Source: Bacteroidales bacterium (GTDB lineage Bacteria > Bacteroidota > Bacteroidia > Bacteroidales > P3). From it: a stretch of DNA of 17,318 nucleotides. The notes under the pieces were generated by a model that was given only the letters and a program-made list of their open reading frames with translations, made no database searches and was not told the DNA's origin. This document shows positions 7,007 to 14,776 of this stretch, piece after piece (positions within the stretch are counted from its first letter, which is position 1; each line of letters starts with the position of its first letter). A program made the position numbers and the translations under genes. Where the stretch lies: positions 1 through 17,318 of the forward strand of contig JAEEIS010000236.1 in assembly GCA_016281475.1 (NCBI GenBank). Reading direction: 5' to 3'.

Positions 7007-7672
7007 ATGAAGAAAAGAACATTAATTCAGATCCTCCTGGCACTGGTGATAGTCGGACTGGCAGTCTGGCTGTATATGAGCATCATGAAGCCGGTGAAGT
7101 TTGACAATGAGTACACTAAACGTCGCGACGCATGCGCTGAGAAGCTGAAGGCCATCCGCACGCTTGAGGAAGCCTACAAGGTGACTTACGGCTGCTACAC
7201 AGGCAGTTTCGACACGCTGTTCAACCGTCTGATGAATGAGGACAGCATGAAGGTGGTGAACAAGAATATCAACTACGACAAGATTCCCGAAGACGTGGAC
7301 ATCAACGAGATGACCGAGGCCGACGCCATCAAGGCGGGCTATATCTCGCGCGTAGTGGAGTGTGTCAACCCCATCGAGAACCTGCGTCAGAACAAGAAGT
7401 TCCACCTCACTGACGAGGAGATTCTGAATCTGCGCTATGTGCCCTATCCCCGCGACAAGAAGTACGACTTCGAGCTGCAGGCCGGCTATATCGAGAAGAG
7501 CGGCTACCAGATGCCCGTGTTCGAGTGCCTGGTGAAGATGGAAGACCTGCTGTCGGACCTCGACCACCAGCTGGTGGTGAACAAACTGGCCGAGCTGGAG
7601 CAGAACCACCGCTTCCCTGGTTGGAAGGTGGGTGACATGACCCAGGCCATCACCGACGGTAACTTTGAATAA
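7007..7672 (+). CDS. Bitopic membrane protein of unknown function
   Basis: I do not recognise this 221-residue family. It has a short basic N-terminus (MKKRTLIQ), one hydrophobic helix at about 9-27, then a charged helical stretch (about 33-60) that could form a coiled coil, and a mixed soluble domain to the end. The basic residues before the helix put the N-terminus in the cytoplasm and the rest in the periplasm. There is no signal-peptidase or lipobox site. The frame also allows a TTG at 6980, but the ATG at 7007 sits directly before the basic residues and leaves room for the promoter at 6964-6971. The stop is one base before the start of the DUF3822-type gene, so the two are probably translated together and may interact. 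Confidence 0.85.
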   Translation: MKKRTLIQILLALVIVGLAVWLYMSIMKPVKFDNEYTKRRDACAEKLKAIRTLEEAYKVTYGCYTGSFDTLFNRLMNEDSMKVVNKNINYDKIPEDVDINEMTEADAIKAGYISRVVECVNPIENLRQNKKFHLTDEEILNLRYVPYPRDKKYDFELQAGYIEKSGYQMPVFECLVKMEDLLSDLDHQLVVNKLAELEQNHRFPGWKVGDMTQAITDGNFE

Positions 7673-7673
7673 G

Positions 7674-8501
7674 ATGACTGACCGCGTCATATCGATTATC
7701 ACGACAGACAAGGCAGTCGCCACTGACGAACTAAGATTATCCATTTGCCTTCGGACGAATGGATTTTCTTTTTCGATAGCCACAGTGGGGCAGGAGCTGC
7801 TGACGCTCGGCGAGGCGGAGTTTGACTTCCATCGCCCTATCAGCCAGCTGCCCCAGGCGGTGAAAGGCCTGTTTGACTCAGCCGACATACCCACCTTCGG
7901 GTACAAGGAGGCGAGGCTGGTGGTGCCGTCGGAATGCTTTGTGTGGGTGCCCGAACACCTGTACGATGCGGCACGCGACCGCCAGTATCTGAAGATGGTG
8001 GCGAATGTCGACATCGGAATGGGCGTGTACCATGCACGTTCGGGCCGCATGAAGTCGTATATGGTTTTTACCGCACCGGCAGATGTGGTGACGGCTTTCA
8101 AGGTGGCAATGCCAGGCATTGATGTGGTGTGCCAGCATTCGGTGCTGGTGAACGAGACCATGCTGCAACGGAGTGCGCAACACCCTGTGGTGCTGATGCA
8201 TGTGCGCGACGGGGTGGGGGACTACGAGGCATTTTTCAACAACCAGCTGTTGCTGAGCAACAGCTTTGCCGCCAAGGGCGACGGGGAGTTGCTGTATCAC
8301 GCCTTGGAGGTGATGAAGACGCTGCACCTGGAGACCCCCGACATGGAGTTGGCGATTTGCGGCGAGGTGGGGCGCGAGATTTACGCCCTGCTGCAGCACT
8401 ATTTCCCCAACGTGACGCTGTATACCGGACGGCCTTTCACATACACCAATCCCGAGTTCCAAACGCTTCACAGCTACCGACATACGCTGCTGCTAGACTA
8501 A
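7674..8501 (+). CDS. DUF3822 family protein (probable actin-like ATPase fold)
   Basis: A 275-residue soluble protein with no signal peptide or membrane helix. Its length, general pattern and place just before rsmD fit DUF3822, a Bacteroidota family that I recall having an actin-like (hexokinase/HSP70) fold. Patterns compatible with that fold are an N-terminal beta-rich segment (RLSICLRTNGFSFSIA, 21-36), a second duplicated-looking beta segment (PVVLMHVRDG then YEAFFNNQLLLSNSF, 171-198) and an LAICGEVG turn (226-233). Catalytic residues cannot be assigned by eye. A TTG three codons upstream is possible, but the ATG at 7674, one base after the previous stop, is preferred. Function is unknown; a cytosolic partner of the preceding membrane protein is an inference. 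Confidence 0.75.
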   Translation: MTDRVISIITTDKAVATDELRLSICLRTNGFSFSIATVGQELLTLGEAEFDFHRPISQLPQAVKGLFDSADIPTFGYKEARLVVPSECFVWVPEHLYDAARDRQYLKMVANVDIGMGVYHARSGRMKSYMVFTAPADVVTAFKVAMPGIDVVCQHSVLVNETMLQRSAQHPVVLMHVRDGVGDYEAFFNNQLLLSNSFAAKGDGELLYHALEVMKTLHLETPDMELAICGEVGREIYALLQHYFPNVTLYTGRPFTYTNPEFQTLHSYRHTLLLD

Positions 8502-8524
8502 TCAACTCACTCTAATACCAACAG

Positions 8525-8536
8525 ATTAACACATTC
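8525..8536 (+). repeat. 12-base leader element before rsmD, identical to that at 59-70
   Basis: ATTAACACATTC ends three bases before the rsmD ATG at 8540, exactly as the same 12 bases do before the glycosyltransferase ATG at 74. The sequence around it differs. The gap between the DUF3822-type gene and rsmD (8502-8539) otherwise shows no promoter and no Shine-Dalgarno site. Confidence 0.75.
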
Positions 8537-8539
8537 TAT

Positions 8540-9085
8540 ATGCGCATAATAGCCGGATCGCTCAGGGGTCGCAGACTGAACCCGCCCGCCACGCTGCCCG
8601 TCCGCCCGACAACGGACATGGCTCGCGAAAGCCTGTTCAATATCTTGAACAACTATGTGGACTATGAGGATTGCGCCGTGATGGACCTTTTTGCAGGCAC
8701 GGGCGCGGTGTCGATGGAATTTGTGTCGCGCGGAGCCAAGGAGGTGACGGCGATTGACATCAACGGGCAGTGCACCGACTTTATCAAATCGACGGCCACG
8801 CAGTTTGGCGTGAAGAATATTCATGTGGTGCGTGCCGATGTGTTCGACTTGCTGAAGAGGGCATACAAGAAGTTCGACATCGTGTTTGCCGACCCGCCTT
8901 ACGCTATTGAGAATCTTGCCAGCCTGCCCGACCTGGTATTTGAGCACGACATATTGACGGACGACGGTATATTTGTGCTGGAGCATCCGCGTGAATATCA
9001 GTTTGAAGAGCACCCGCATTTCTGGCAGCACCGCCACTACGGCAAGGTGAATTTCACATTCTTTGCAAAAAAACTTGAAGATTAA
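8540..9085 (+). CDS. rsmD: 16S rRNA (guanine-966-N2)-methyltransferase RsmD
   Basis: A 181-residue Rossmann-fold methyltransferase that uses S-adenosylmethionine to methylate G966 of 16S rRNA in the small subunit. It begins with the family signature MRIIAGSLRGRRL (1-13) and RPTTDMARESLFNIL (22-36). The SAM-binding motif I is DLFAGTGA (49-56), followed by the acidic AIDIN (71-75). The catalytic base-flipping motif is DPPY (118-121), as in N2-guanine methyltransferases. Length is typical. It follows the DUF3822-type gene after 38 bases and precedes purC by 23 bases. Identification is firm. Confidence 0.96.
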   Translation: MRIIAGSLRGRRLNPPATLPVRPTTDMARESLFNILNNYVDYEDCAVMDLFAGTGAVSMEFVSRGAKEVTAIDINGQCTDFIKSTATQFGVKNIHVVRADVFDLLKRAYKKFDIVFADPPYAIENLASLPDLVFEHDILTDDGIFVLEHPREYQFEEHPHFWQHRHYGKVNFTFFAKKLED

Positions 9086-9108
9086 TAATAGATAAATAAT
9101 ACAATACT

Positions 9109-10059
9109 ATGAAGGCTGTAGTAAGAACAAACTTTTCCTTTCCTAAACAGAAGAGCCTCTATGTGGGCAAAGTACGCGACGTGTACAATATCGACGACAA
9201 ATATATGGCCATGGTGGTGAGCGACCGCATCAGTGCCTTCGACGTGGTTCTGCCCAAGGGCATCCCTTACAAGGGTCAGGTGCTGAACCAGATAGCTGCC
9301 CAGTTTCTGGATGCCACCGCCGACATCGTGCCCAACTGGAAGCTTGCCACTCCCGACCCGATGGTGACCGTGGGTCTGAAGTGCGAGGGTTTCAAGGTGG
9401 AGATGATTGTGCGCGGCTATTTGGCCGGCAGTGCATGGCGCGAGTATAAGGCAGGAGCCCGCACGCTGTGCGGTGTGCCGCTGCCCGAGGGGATGATTGA
9501 GAACCAGAAATTCCCGACACCCATCGTAACGCCCACGACCAAAGCCGACGAGGGGCACGACGAGAACATCTCGCGCGAGGAGATTATCCGCACCGGGCTG
9601 GTCTCGAAGGAGGACTACGACCAGCTGGAGAAGTACGCCTTAGCCCTGTTCCAGCGTGGCACCGAGATGGCTGCGGCGAAGGGACTGATTTTGGTGGACA
9701 CCAAATACGAGTTTGGCAAGCGCGACGGGAAGATTTATCTGATTGACGAGATTCACACCCCCGACAGCAGCCGCTATTTCTATGCCGAAGGCTACGAGGA
9801 ACGCCAGGCCAAGGGCGAACGCCAACGCCAGCTGTCGAAGGAGTTTGTGCGCGAATGGCTGATGGAGAACGGGTTCCAAGGCAAGGAAGGTCAGCAGGTG
9901 CCCGAGATGACGGACGAGATTGTGAACAGCATCACGGACCGCTACATCGAGCTGTATGAGCACATTACCGGCACTAAGTTCCAGAAAGCGGAAGCCTGCA
10001 CCGATGTGGAGGCACGCATCGAGAAGAATGTGACGGCATATCTCGAAAGATTGTCATAA
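9109..10059 (+). CDS. purC: Phosphoribosylaminoimidazole-succinocarboxamide synthase (SAICAR synthase)
   Basis: A 316-residue enzyme of de novo purine synthesis. It joins CAIR and aspartate using ATP to make SAICAR in the cytosol. The SAICAR synthase motifs are all present: GKVRDVY (20-26) near the ATP site, [12 protein letters not shown] (38-49), [16 protein letters not shown] (98-113), [11 protein letters not shown] (145-155), LVDTKYEFG (195-203) and [11 protein letters not shown] (213-223). It is of the long form (about 300 residues) rather than the roughly 240-residue E. coli form. The 23-base gap after rsmD is A/T-rich and shows neither a TAnnTTTG box nor a Shine-Dalgarno site, so read-through from upstream is likely. 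No other pur gene is in the window. Confidence 0.97.
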   Translation: MKAVVRTNFSFPKQKSLYVGKVRDVYNIDDKYMAMVVSDRISAFDVVLPKGIPYKGQVLNQIAAQFLDATADIVPNWKLATPDPMVTVGLKCEGFKVEMIVRGYLAGSAWREYKAGARTLCGVPLPEGMIENQKFPTPIVTPTTKADEGHDENISREEIIRTGLVSKEDYDQLEKYALALFQRGTEMAAAKGLILVDTKYEFGKRDGKIYLIDEIHTPDSSRYFYAEGYEERQAKGERQRQLSKEFVREWLMENGFQGKEGQQVPEMTDEIVNSITDRYIELYEHITGTKFQKAEACTDVEARIEKNVTAYLERLS

Positions 10060-10073
10060 ATTAGTCATGGCCT

Positions 10074-10559
10074 ATGGAAATAGAACGCAAGTACTTGGTG
10101 CGCACGCTGCCAAAGGATATTGACGAGTACGAGCACTATGAAATAGAGCAGGCTTACCTCTGCACGTCGCCCACCCTGAGAATCCGCAGGATGGGCGACA
10201 GCTATATCCTTACTGTCAAAGAAAGGGTTGTGCTGAAGGACTCGTCGGCCATCCACAATAGGGAAGAGGAGTTTAGGCTGAGTGCCAAGAGCTATCAGCA
10301 GCTGTTGAGCAAATGCGACTGCGGCAGGGTAGGGAAGACCCGCTACCGTATAGACCTGCAGAAGCTGACAGGCAACGACCTCTACCAAGGGCTTGTGGCC
10401 GAGCTGGATGTGTTCCACGGAAGGCACGAAGGGCTGCTGCTTGTGGAGGTGGAGTTTCCCAATACGGATGCCGCCAACAGTTTTGTGCCACCCGACTGGT
10501 TTGGTGAGGACGTTTCCTCCGACCCATGTTACCGCAATAGTTTTCTAGCATCGATGTAA
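10074..10559 (+). CDS. CYTH domain protein (triphosphate-binding tunnel fold)
   Basis: A 161-residue CYTH domain. The family includes inorganic tripolyphosphatases, thiamine triphosphatases and class IV adenylate cyclases, which bind a triphosphate and metal in a beta tunnel. The defining ExExK is MEIERKYLV (Glu2, Glu4, Lys6). Other expected charged tunnel residues appear as LRIRR (35-39), LTVKE (46-50), EEEFRLS (64-70), KTRYRIDL (88-95), AELDVF (109-114) and LVEVEFP (123-129). The small size and lack of a CHAD domain suggest a stand-alone phosphatase; the exact substrate is not predictable. It starts 14 bases after purC, and its stop shares one base with the start of the transporter gene. 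Confidence 0.92.
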   Translation: MEIERKYLVRTLPKDIDEYEHYEIEQAYLCTSPTLRIRRMGDSYILTVKERVVLKDSSAIHNREEEFRLSAKSYQQLLSKCDCGRVGKTRYRIDLQKLTGNDLYQGLVAELDVFHGRHEGLLLVEVEFPNTDAANSFVPPDWFGEDVSSDPCYRNSFLASM

Positions 10560-12169
10560 TGAAGAAAATCCCCCATACTTTTACTATCGTATTCGCGCTG
10601 ATATTGTTGGCAGCAGTTTGCACCTGGCTGGTGCCGGCAGGCGAATTTGTCCGCGAAACGGTGTCGATTCTGAATGCCGACGGAAGTACCTCCACACGCG
10701 AGGTGGTGCAGACCGGTTCGTTCCACTATGTGGAGAGCCAGCCGCAGACATGGCAGGTGTTCTCATCGTTGTTCAACGGATTTGTGGACAAGGCCGACAT
10801 CATCATCTTTATCCTCATGGTGGGCGGCGCGTTTTGGATTCTCAACAACAGCCACGCCATCGACGTGGGGGTGATGGCGTTCCTGCGCCGCGTGCTTCGG
10901 TTGAACAAGTACCGCCTGCTCAGAAAGATGGGTGTGGAGAACATCATCATTGCCCTTATCATGATAATGTTCAGTCTCTTTGGTGCCGTCTTTGGCATGA
11001 GCGAGGAGACGATTGCCTTCGTCATCATTTTTGTGCCGCTGGCTATTTCGATGGGCTACGACTCGATTGTGGGCGTATGTATGTGCTATGTGGCTGCGCA
11101 TATCGGCTTCGCCGGAGCCATGCTCAACCCGTTCACTATCGGCATTGCACAAGGCATTGCCGAATTGCCCATTTTCTCAGGGTTGGAGTATCGCTTTCTG
11201 TGCTGGATAGTCCTTACAATCATCGGCATAGCCTTTGTGCTGTGGTATGCCAACCGGGTAAAACGCAATCCAGAACGGTCGCCCATGTACAAGCTCGACA
11301 ACTACTGGCGTCAGCGGGCAATGGAACAGCAGGACAACCCAGTCGTGTATCATTCGTCTGTGGCAGCGTGGGTTATGTATGGTTTGCTATCAGCAACGAT
11401 GATTGTTTGTGCCGTACTTCTCCCCACAACGACGATTGCCATCGGTGGGGGTGAGGCTTCGATGCCGGTGCTGCCCATATTGGCTGGCGCGTTTGTGGTG
11501 ACGGGATTCTTTATGCTGCGCAAATCGGTGCACTTCTTTATCCTCGACATCCTGATGTTCACCATCTGCTATCTTGTTGTTGGCGTGTTGGGTTACGGAT
11601 GGTATGTGATGGAAATATCCGCGCTGTTCCTGGCTATGGGCATCTGCTGCGGAGTGGCTGACAAGCAGAATGCCGACGACATCGCAAAGCTCTTTCTTGC
11701 AGGATGTAAGGACATCCTATCTGCAGCATTGGTTGTAGGCCTTGCCAGCGGCATCATCTTCATTCTGAGGGATGGCAAGGTGATTGACACCATCCTGTAC
11801 GGTCTCACGCGCTCGCTGGCCGAAACGGGCGAAGTGGCATCGGTTGGGGTGATGTACGCATTCCAGACGCTCCTCAACCTCATCATGCCCAGCGGGTCAG
11901 CCAAGGCCGCCCTCACCATGCCCATCATGGCACAGTTTGCCGACCTCATCAACGTCAGCCGCCAGACCACCGTGCTGGCATTCCAGTTTGGCGACGGCTT
12001 CACCAACATGATTACACCCACCAGCGGCGTGCTAATCGCCTGCATCGGAGTGGCTAAGATACCTTACGCCACATGGGTCAAATGGATTTGGAAATTCATC
12101 TTGGCACTGATTCTGTTTGGCTTCCTGCTCATACTTCCCACCTTATTTATTCATTTTCCAGGTTTTTAA
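10559..12169 (+). CDS. YfcC family inner-membrane transporter (DcuC/ArcD superfamily)
   Basis: A 536-residue polytopic membrane protein with roughly a dozen hydrophobic segments, for example at 8-27, 79-97, 127-147, 152-178, 212-230, 267-290, 303-320, 327-345, 350-366, 385-403 and 512-530. It belongs to the YfcC/C4-dicarboxylate anaerobic carrier-like family: the opening KIPHTFTIVFALILLAA, GAVFGMSEETIAF (142-154), HIGFAGAMLNPFTIGIAQ (181-198) and the C-terminal MPSGSAKAALTMP (443-455) plus GDGFTNMITPTSG (478-490) are typical. Members are annotated as carriers for dicarboxylates or basic amino acids, but the substrate here is not known. The start overlaps the CYTH stop by one base (TAATG), indicating coupled translation. 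The M28 peptidase gene follows after four bases. Confidence 0.9.
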   Translation: MKKIPHTFTIVFALILLAAVCTWLVPAGEFVRETVSILNADGSTSTREVVQTGSFHYVESQPQTWQVFSSLFNGFVDKADIIIFILMVGGAFWILNNSHAIDVGVMAFLRRVLRLNKYRLLRKMGVENIIIALIMIMFSLFGAVFGMSEETIAFVIIFVPLAISMGYDSIVGVCMCYVAAHIGFAGAMLNPFTIGIAQGIAELPIFSGLEYRFLCWIVLTIIGIAFVLWYANRVKRNPERSPMYKLDNYWRQRAMEQQDNPVVYHSSVAAWVMYGLLSATMIVCAVLLPTTTIAIGGGEASMPVLPILAGAFVVTGFFMLRKSVHFFILDILMFTICYLVVGVLGYGWYVMEISALFLAMGICCGVADKQNADDIAKLFLAGCKDILSAALVVGLASGIIFILRDGKVIDTILYGLTRSLAETGEVASVGVMYAFQTLLNLIMPSGSAKAALTMPIMAQFADLINVSRQTTVLAFQFGDGFTNMITPTSGVLIACIGVAKIPYATWVKWIWKFILALILFGFLLILPTLFIHFPGF

Positions 12170-12173
12170 TCAC

Positions 12174-13316
12174 ATGAAACAGACGCTCTTACTTTTATTT
12201 GTAATCATATCGTTCACGCATTTGCACGCACAGGACTCTCTATACGCACGACAAATCATCAAAGCCCTTTCGTCAAAGGAGATGTACGGTCGCGGTGCCA
12301 GCTATCATGGCGACAGCATTGCTGCCGCGTATCTGGCAGGGGAGATGAAACGGCTTGGTGTTCTGCCTTTGCAAGTGGATTATTTTCAAAACTATACCTA
12401 CAACTGCTATAGCCTTGAGGGTGAAATATCGCTCAAGATTAATGGGGTGGAACTGGAGCCTTACACTCAGTATCGTGTCTATCCAACAGCCCGTCAGGCA
12501 ACACCTAACAAATTGGAGAAAGCCTCTTGGAAGAAACAATTGAAAGATGGCACATGGCTTATAGGTGTCAGCAAGTTAGACACTTATTCGCCATGGGTGG
12601 TGGACAAGGAACGCCCTGATCCCATCTGCATCGAGATTCTAGAGACGGCTCTACCTAAAAAGGTGAAGAAAGTGGAGGCAAATATTCCTATCCAATATCG
12701 TCCCAACTATTTGACTCGTAATGTTGTTGGATATGTACCTGGGGTTATCGACACCATGATTGTCTTCACTGCCCACTACGACCATTGCGGCATGATGGGC
12801 GACGCTGTTCTTTTCCCGGGAGCCCACGATAACGCCAGCGGAACGGCGACAGTGATGGACATTGCCCGCATTGTCAGCCAAAAGCAGCCATACTACACTG
12901 TCGTTTTCATGCTCTTCAGTGGTGAAGAGTCGGGACTCAGAGGCTCAAAATATGCTGCTGAAAATCCGCTGATTGATTACAACAAAGTCAAGCTGCTTTG
13001 CAATATCGACATGTTCTGTGGCGGTGACGAGGGCCTTATGGTGTTCAACGCCAACAGCAAAGAGACCAAGCCTTACTTCGAGCAACTCAAATTTTTAAAC
13101 GAAGAAAGCCACGCCGCACTCAATCTCCGTCCGCGCGACAATTCGCCAAATAGCGACCATTATTGGTTCAGCAATTATTGTCCGTCCATTTTCATCCTCA
13201 CCATGGGACAGCCGTACGGCGGCTACCACGACCCAGACGACACCTGCGAGGGCTGCGGCCTCGGTCATTACAACGCCTATCTGGAAATGATTTTGCGTTT
13301 GACCTCTCTAGAATAG
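12174..13316 (+). CDS. Secreted M28 family zinc metallopeptidase
   Basis: A 380-residue exported protein. The signal peptide is MKQTLLLLFVIISFTHLHA with likely cleavage before Gln20; this supports the ATG at 12174 over the in-frame ATG at 12117 inside the transporter gene. The catalytic domain carries the M28 di-zinc set: His201 in FTAHYDH, Asp219 in GAHDNASGT, the catalytic Glu pair 251-252 in FSGEESG, Asp279 in CNIDM and His352 in YHDPDDT. Family members are aminopeptidases or glutaminyl cyclase relatives. No C-terminal sorting domain is present, so the protein is probably periplasmic. The coding sequence is visibly richer in A/T (about 46% GC in lines I counted) than its neighbours. It is the last gene before the convergent terminators. 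Confidence 0.93.
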   Translation: MKQTLLLLFVIISFTHLHAQDSLYARQIIKALSSKEMYGRGASYHGDSIAAAYLAGEMKRLGVLPLQVDYFQNYTYNCYSLEGEISLKINGVELEPYTQYRVYPTARQATPNKLEKASWKKQLKDGTWLIGVSKLDTYSPWVVDKERPDPICIEILETALPKKVKKVEANIPIQYRPNYLTRNVVGYVPGVIDTMIVFTAHYDHCGMMGDAVLFPGAHDNASGTATVMDIARIVSQKQPYYTVVFMLFSGEESGLRGSKYAAENPLIDYNKVKLLCNIDMFCGGDEGLMVFNANSKETKPYFEQLKFLNEESHAALNLRPRDNSPNSDHYWFSNYCPSIFILTMGQPYGGYHDPDDTCEGCGLGHYNAYLEMILRLTSLE

Positions 13317-13368
13317 CCATTTCCAGAACTAATATAGTTCACCAATCCATAGTTTAACCAAACACCCC

Positions 13369-13392
13369 AAAAAAGGGGTATTCAAATACCCC
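13369..13392 (-). terminator. Intrinsic terminator for the gyrA-TPR transcript (second)
   Basis: GGGGTAT (13375-13381) and ATACCCC (13386-13392) form a perfect 7-bp stem with a four-base loop. Read on the minus strand it is followed by six T (13374-13369), a textbook intrinsic terminator. On the plus strand there is no T tract. CCCC at 13365-13368 can also pair with GGGG at 13375-13378, as an alternative hairpin. Confidence 0.75.
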
Positions 13393-13414
13393 ACTTAACA
13401 TAACAGGCCTACTC

Positions 13415-13453
13415 GAATAATAAATAAGCCGTCCATTGACCTGGGCGGCTTAT
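13415..13453 (-). terminator. Intrinsic terminator for the gyrA-TPR transcript (first)
   Basis: ATAAGCCG (13424-13431) pairs with CGGCTTAT (13446-13453); three further pairs (CCA with TGG) extend the stem past a one-base mismatch. On the minus strand it lies 27 bases after the TPR stop and is followed by TTATTATTC. On the plus strand the tail (CTTTCAGTTCTTT) is also fairly T-rich, so it may work for the M28 transcript as well. Confidence 0.7.
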
Positions 13454-13480
13454 CTTTCAGTTCTTTACAAATCGTTTGAA

Positions 13481-14704
13481 TTATTGTGCAGATTTTTCCA
13501 ATTCGTCGATGCGTGCCTTGATGGGCTTCAGCTCGTCGTACATCTCCAAGCGGGCATACACCGTGTTGAGAGCATGGAGGCACTGATACAGGTTGCTACG
13601 GTTGGCACCCTGGCCATTAGCATCGAGATTGTCGATAAAGCTGATTGCGTTGTTGAAGTAAGGAATTGACTGGCTGAACAAAGCCTTGCATTCTTCAAGC
13701 AGTTTGTCATAAAGACCCGTCTCATCCGTCGGAGGAACATTGTTAGCCTCAGTCAGCTTGTCAACGGCGCGGTTGTAGAACATCTTGCCCATGCCGAAGT
13801 TGGCAACAAACTGGTTCGGCAGCGTCTGCAGCGACTCCTTGTAGCGCTGCTCGGCATTCACAAAGTCGTTGACACCCTCAAACGTGGCACCGGCGGCAGC
13901 CAGCAGACTGGCATGCAGTTCGGGCTTGTCGACCGTCTTCTCCAATGCCTTCTGAATCTCGGCATTGCCTTGTTCCATGTTACCTTTCAGCAGATAAGCC
14001 TCAGCCATCATCATGTTGGCGTTGTAGTCATCCTTGCACGACTTAACATAATTCTGGGCCAGCTTGATTGCCTCGTTAGTGTCGCCAGTCGACTTGTACA
14101 TGTCAAACAGCGTTCTGTAAACCAGATTCTCCTTGGTTTTGGTACGCACGAGGGGTTTGAAATATTTCATCACAGCCTCGTTGTTGTGGGCGTTCATGGC
14201 AGCCTTGCCAGCCATCATGTACGACTCAGAAGCATACTCTCTCTTGCCGCACTCGTTGAAGATGCGCACCGACTCCTCGCACAAAGCCATGCAGCCTTCC
14301 CAATCCTGCTTGTCAAAGGCAGCGTATGCCTTCTTGTAGTACTCGTTACCAACAAAGGCCAAGATTGTGTTGTTGCCCTCGGCATACTCCTTCTCGGTAT
14401 CTAACTCCTTGCAACGCAGGGCGGCATCCTTGCTCTTCACCAGCCAGTCAGCATCCAGATTCTTGTACTTCGAGCGGGGCTTGTCCACTTCGCCGCCAAT
14501 CGAGCTGTAAATCAGACCGGCATAGTACCATGTCTTGGCATCGTTCTTAGTCTGCTCGTGTTCGCAAGCAGCGTCAATCAGTTTCTTGGCTTTGTCAAGG
14601 TAGCCACGGTTCTGTGCCTCACGGGCACTCGAAACGTTCAGTGACTGTGCGCTGACGGCGTAGCCCATTACTACGATTGCCAGCATTAATGCGATTTTCT
14701 TCAT
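13481..14704 (-). CDS. Exported TPR-repeat protein downstream of gyrA
   Basis: A 407-residue protein with a signal peptide (MKKIALMLAIVVMGYAVSA, likely cut before Gln20), so it is probably periplasmic. The mature part is almost wholly helical, with TPR-like pairs: AQNRGYLDKAKKLIDAA (30-46), TWYYAGLIYSSIG, a run around KAYAAFDKQDWEGCMALCEESVRIF, then DMYKSTGDTNEAIKLAQNYV, MMAEAYLLKGNMEQGNAEIQKAL and NAEQRYKESLQTLPNQF. TPR arrays mediate protein-protein contacts; no catalytic domain is visible. It follows gyrA by 72 bases with no TAnnTTTG box or terminator between them, so they are likely co-transcribed. I recall TPR proteins after gyrA elsewhere in Bacteroidales, but the role is unknown. Confidence 0.88.
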   Translation of the reverse strand: MKKIALMLAIVVMGYAVSAQSLNVSSAREAQNRGYLDKAKKLIDAACEHEQTKNDAKTWYYAGLIYSSIGGEVDKPRSKYKNLDADWLVKSKDAALRCKELDTEKEYAEGNNTILAFVGNEYYKKAYAAFDKQDWEGCMALCEESVRIFNECGKREYASESYMMAGKAAMNAHNNEAVMKYFKPLVRTKTKENLVYRTLFDMYKSTGDTNEAIKLAQNYVKSCKDDYNANMMMAEAYLLKGNMEQGNAEIQKALEKTVDKPELHASLLAAAGATFEGVNDFVNAEQRYKESLQTLPNQFVANFGMGKMFYNRAVDKLTEANNVPPTDETGLYDKLLEECKALFSQSIPYFNNAISFIDNLDANGQGANRSNLYQCLHALNTVYARLEMYDELKPIKARIDELEKSAQ

Positions 14705-14776
14705 CTTATTTGAGTTTTTAAAGTTTTGATTTACTATTTTGTACGTCTAAATGTTAATTTCTTGCATCCCCCCACC
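14705..14776 (-). other. gyrA-TPR intergenic spacer
   Basis: This 72-base spacer is A/T-rich next to the TPR start and has a G-rich patch (on the minus strand) just after the gyrA stop. I see no hairpin with a T tract, no TAnnTTTG box and no Shine-Dalgarno site. It looks like a plain spacer within one transcript. Confidence 0.55.

Noticed and set aside
7022..8161. 379-codon open frame on the minus strand opposite the unknown membrane protein and DUF3822-type gene
   Set aside because: It crosses two well-formed plus-strand genes and shows no recognisable domain, start context or promoter.
12117..12173. Earlier in-frame ATG for the M28 peptidase
   Set aside because: It lies within the transporter gene and would add 19 residues before a well-formed signal peptide starting at 12174.
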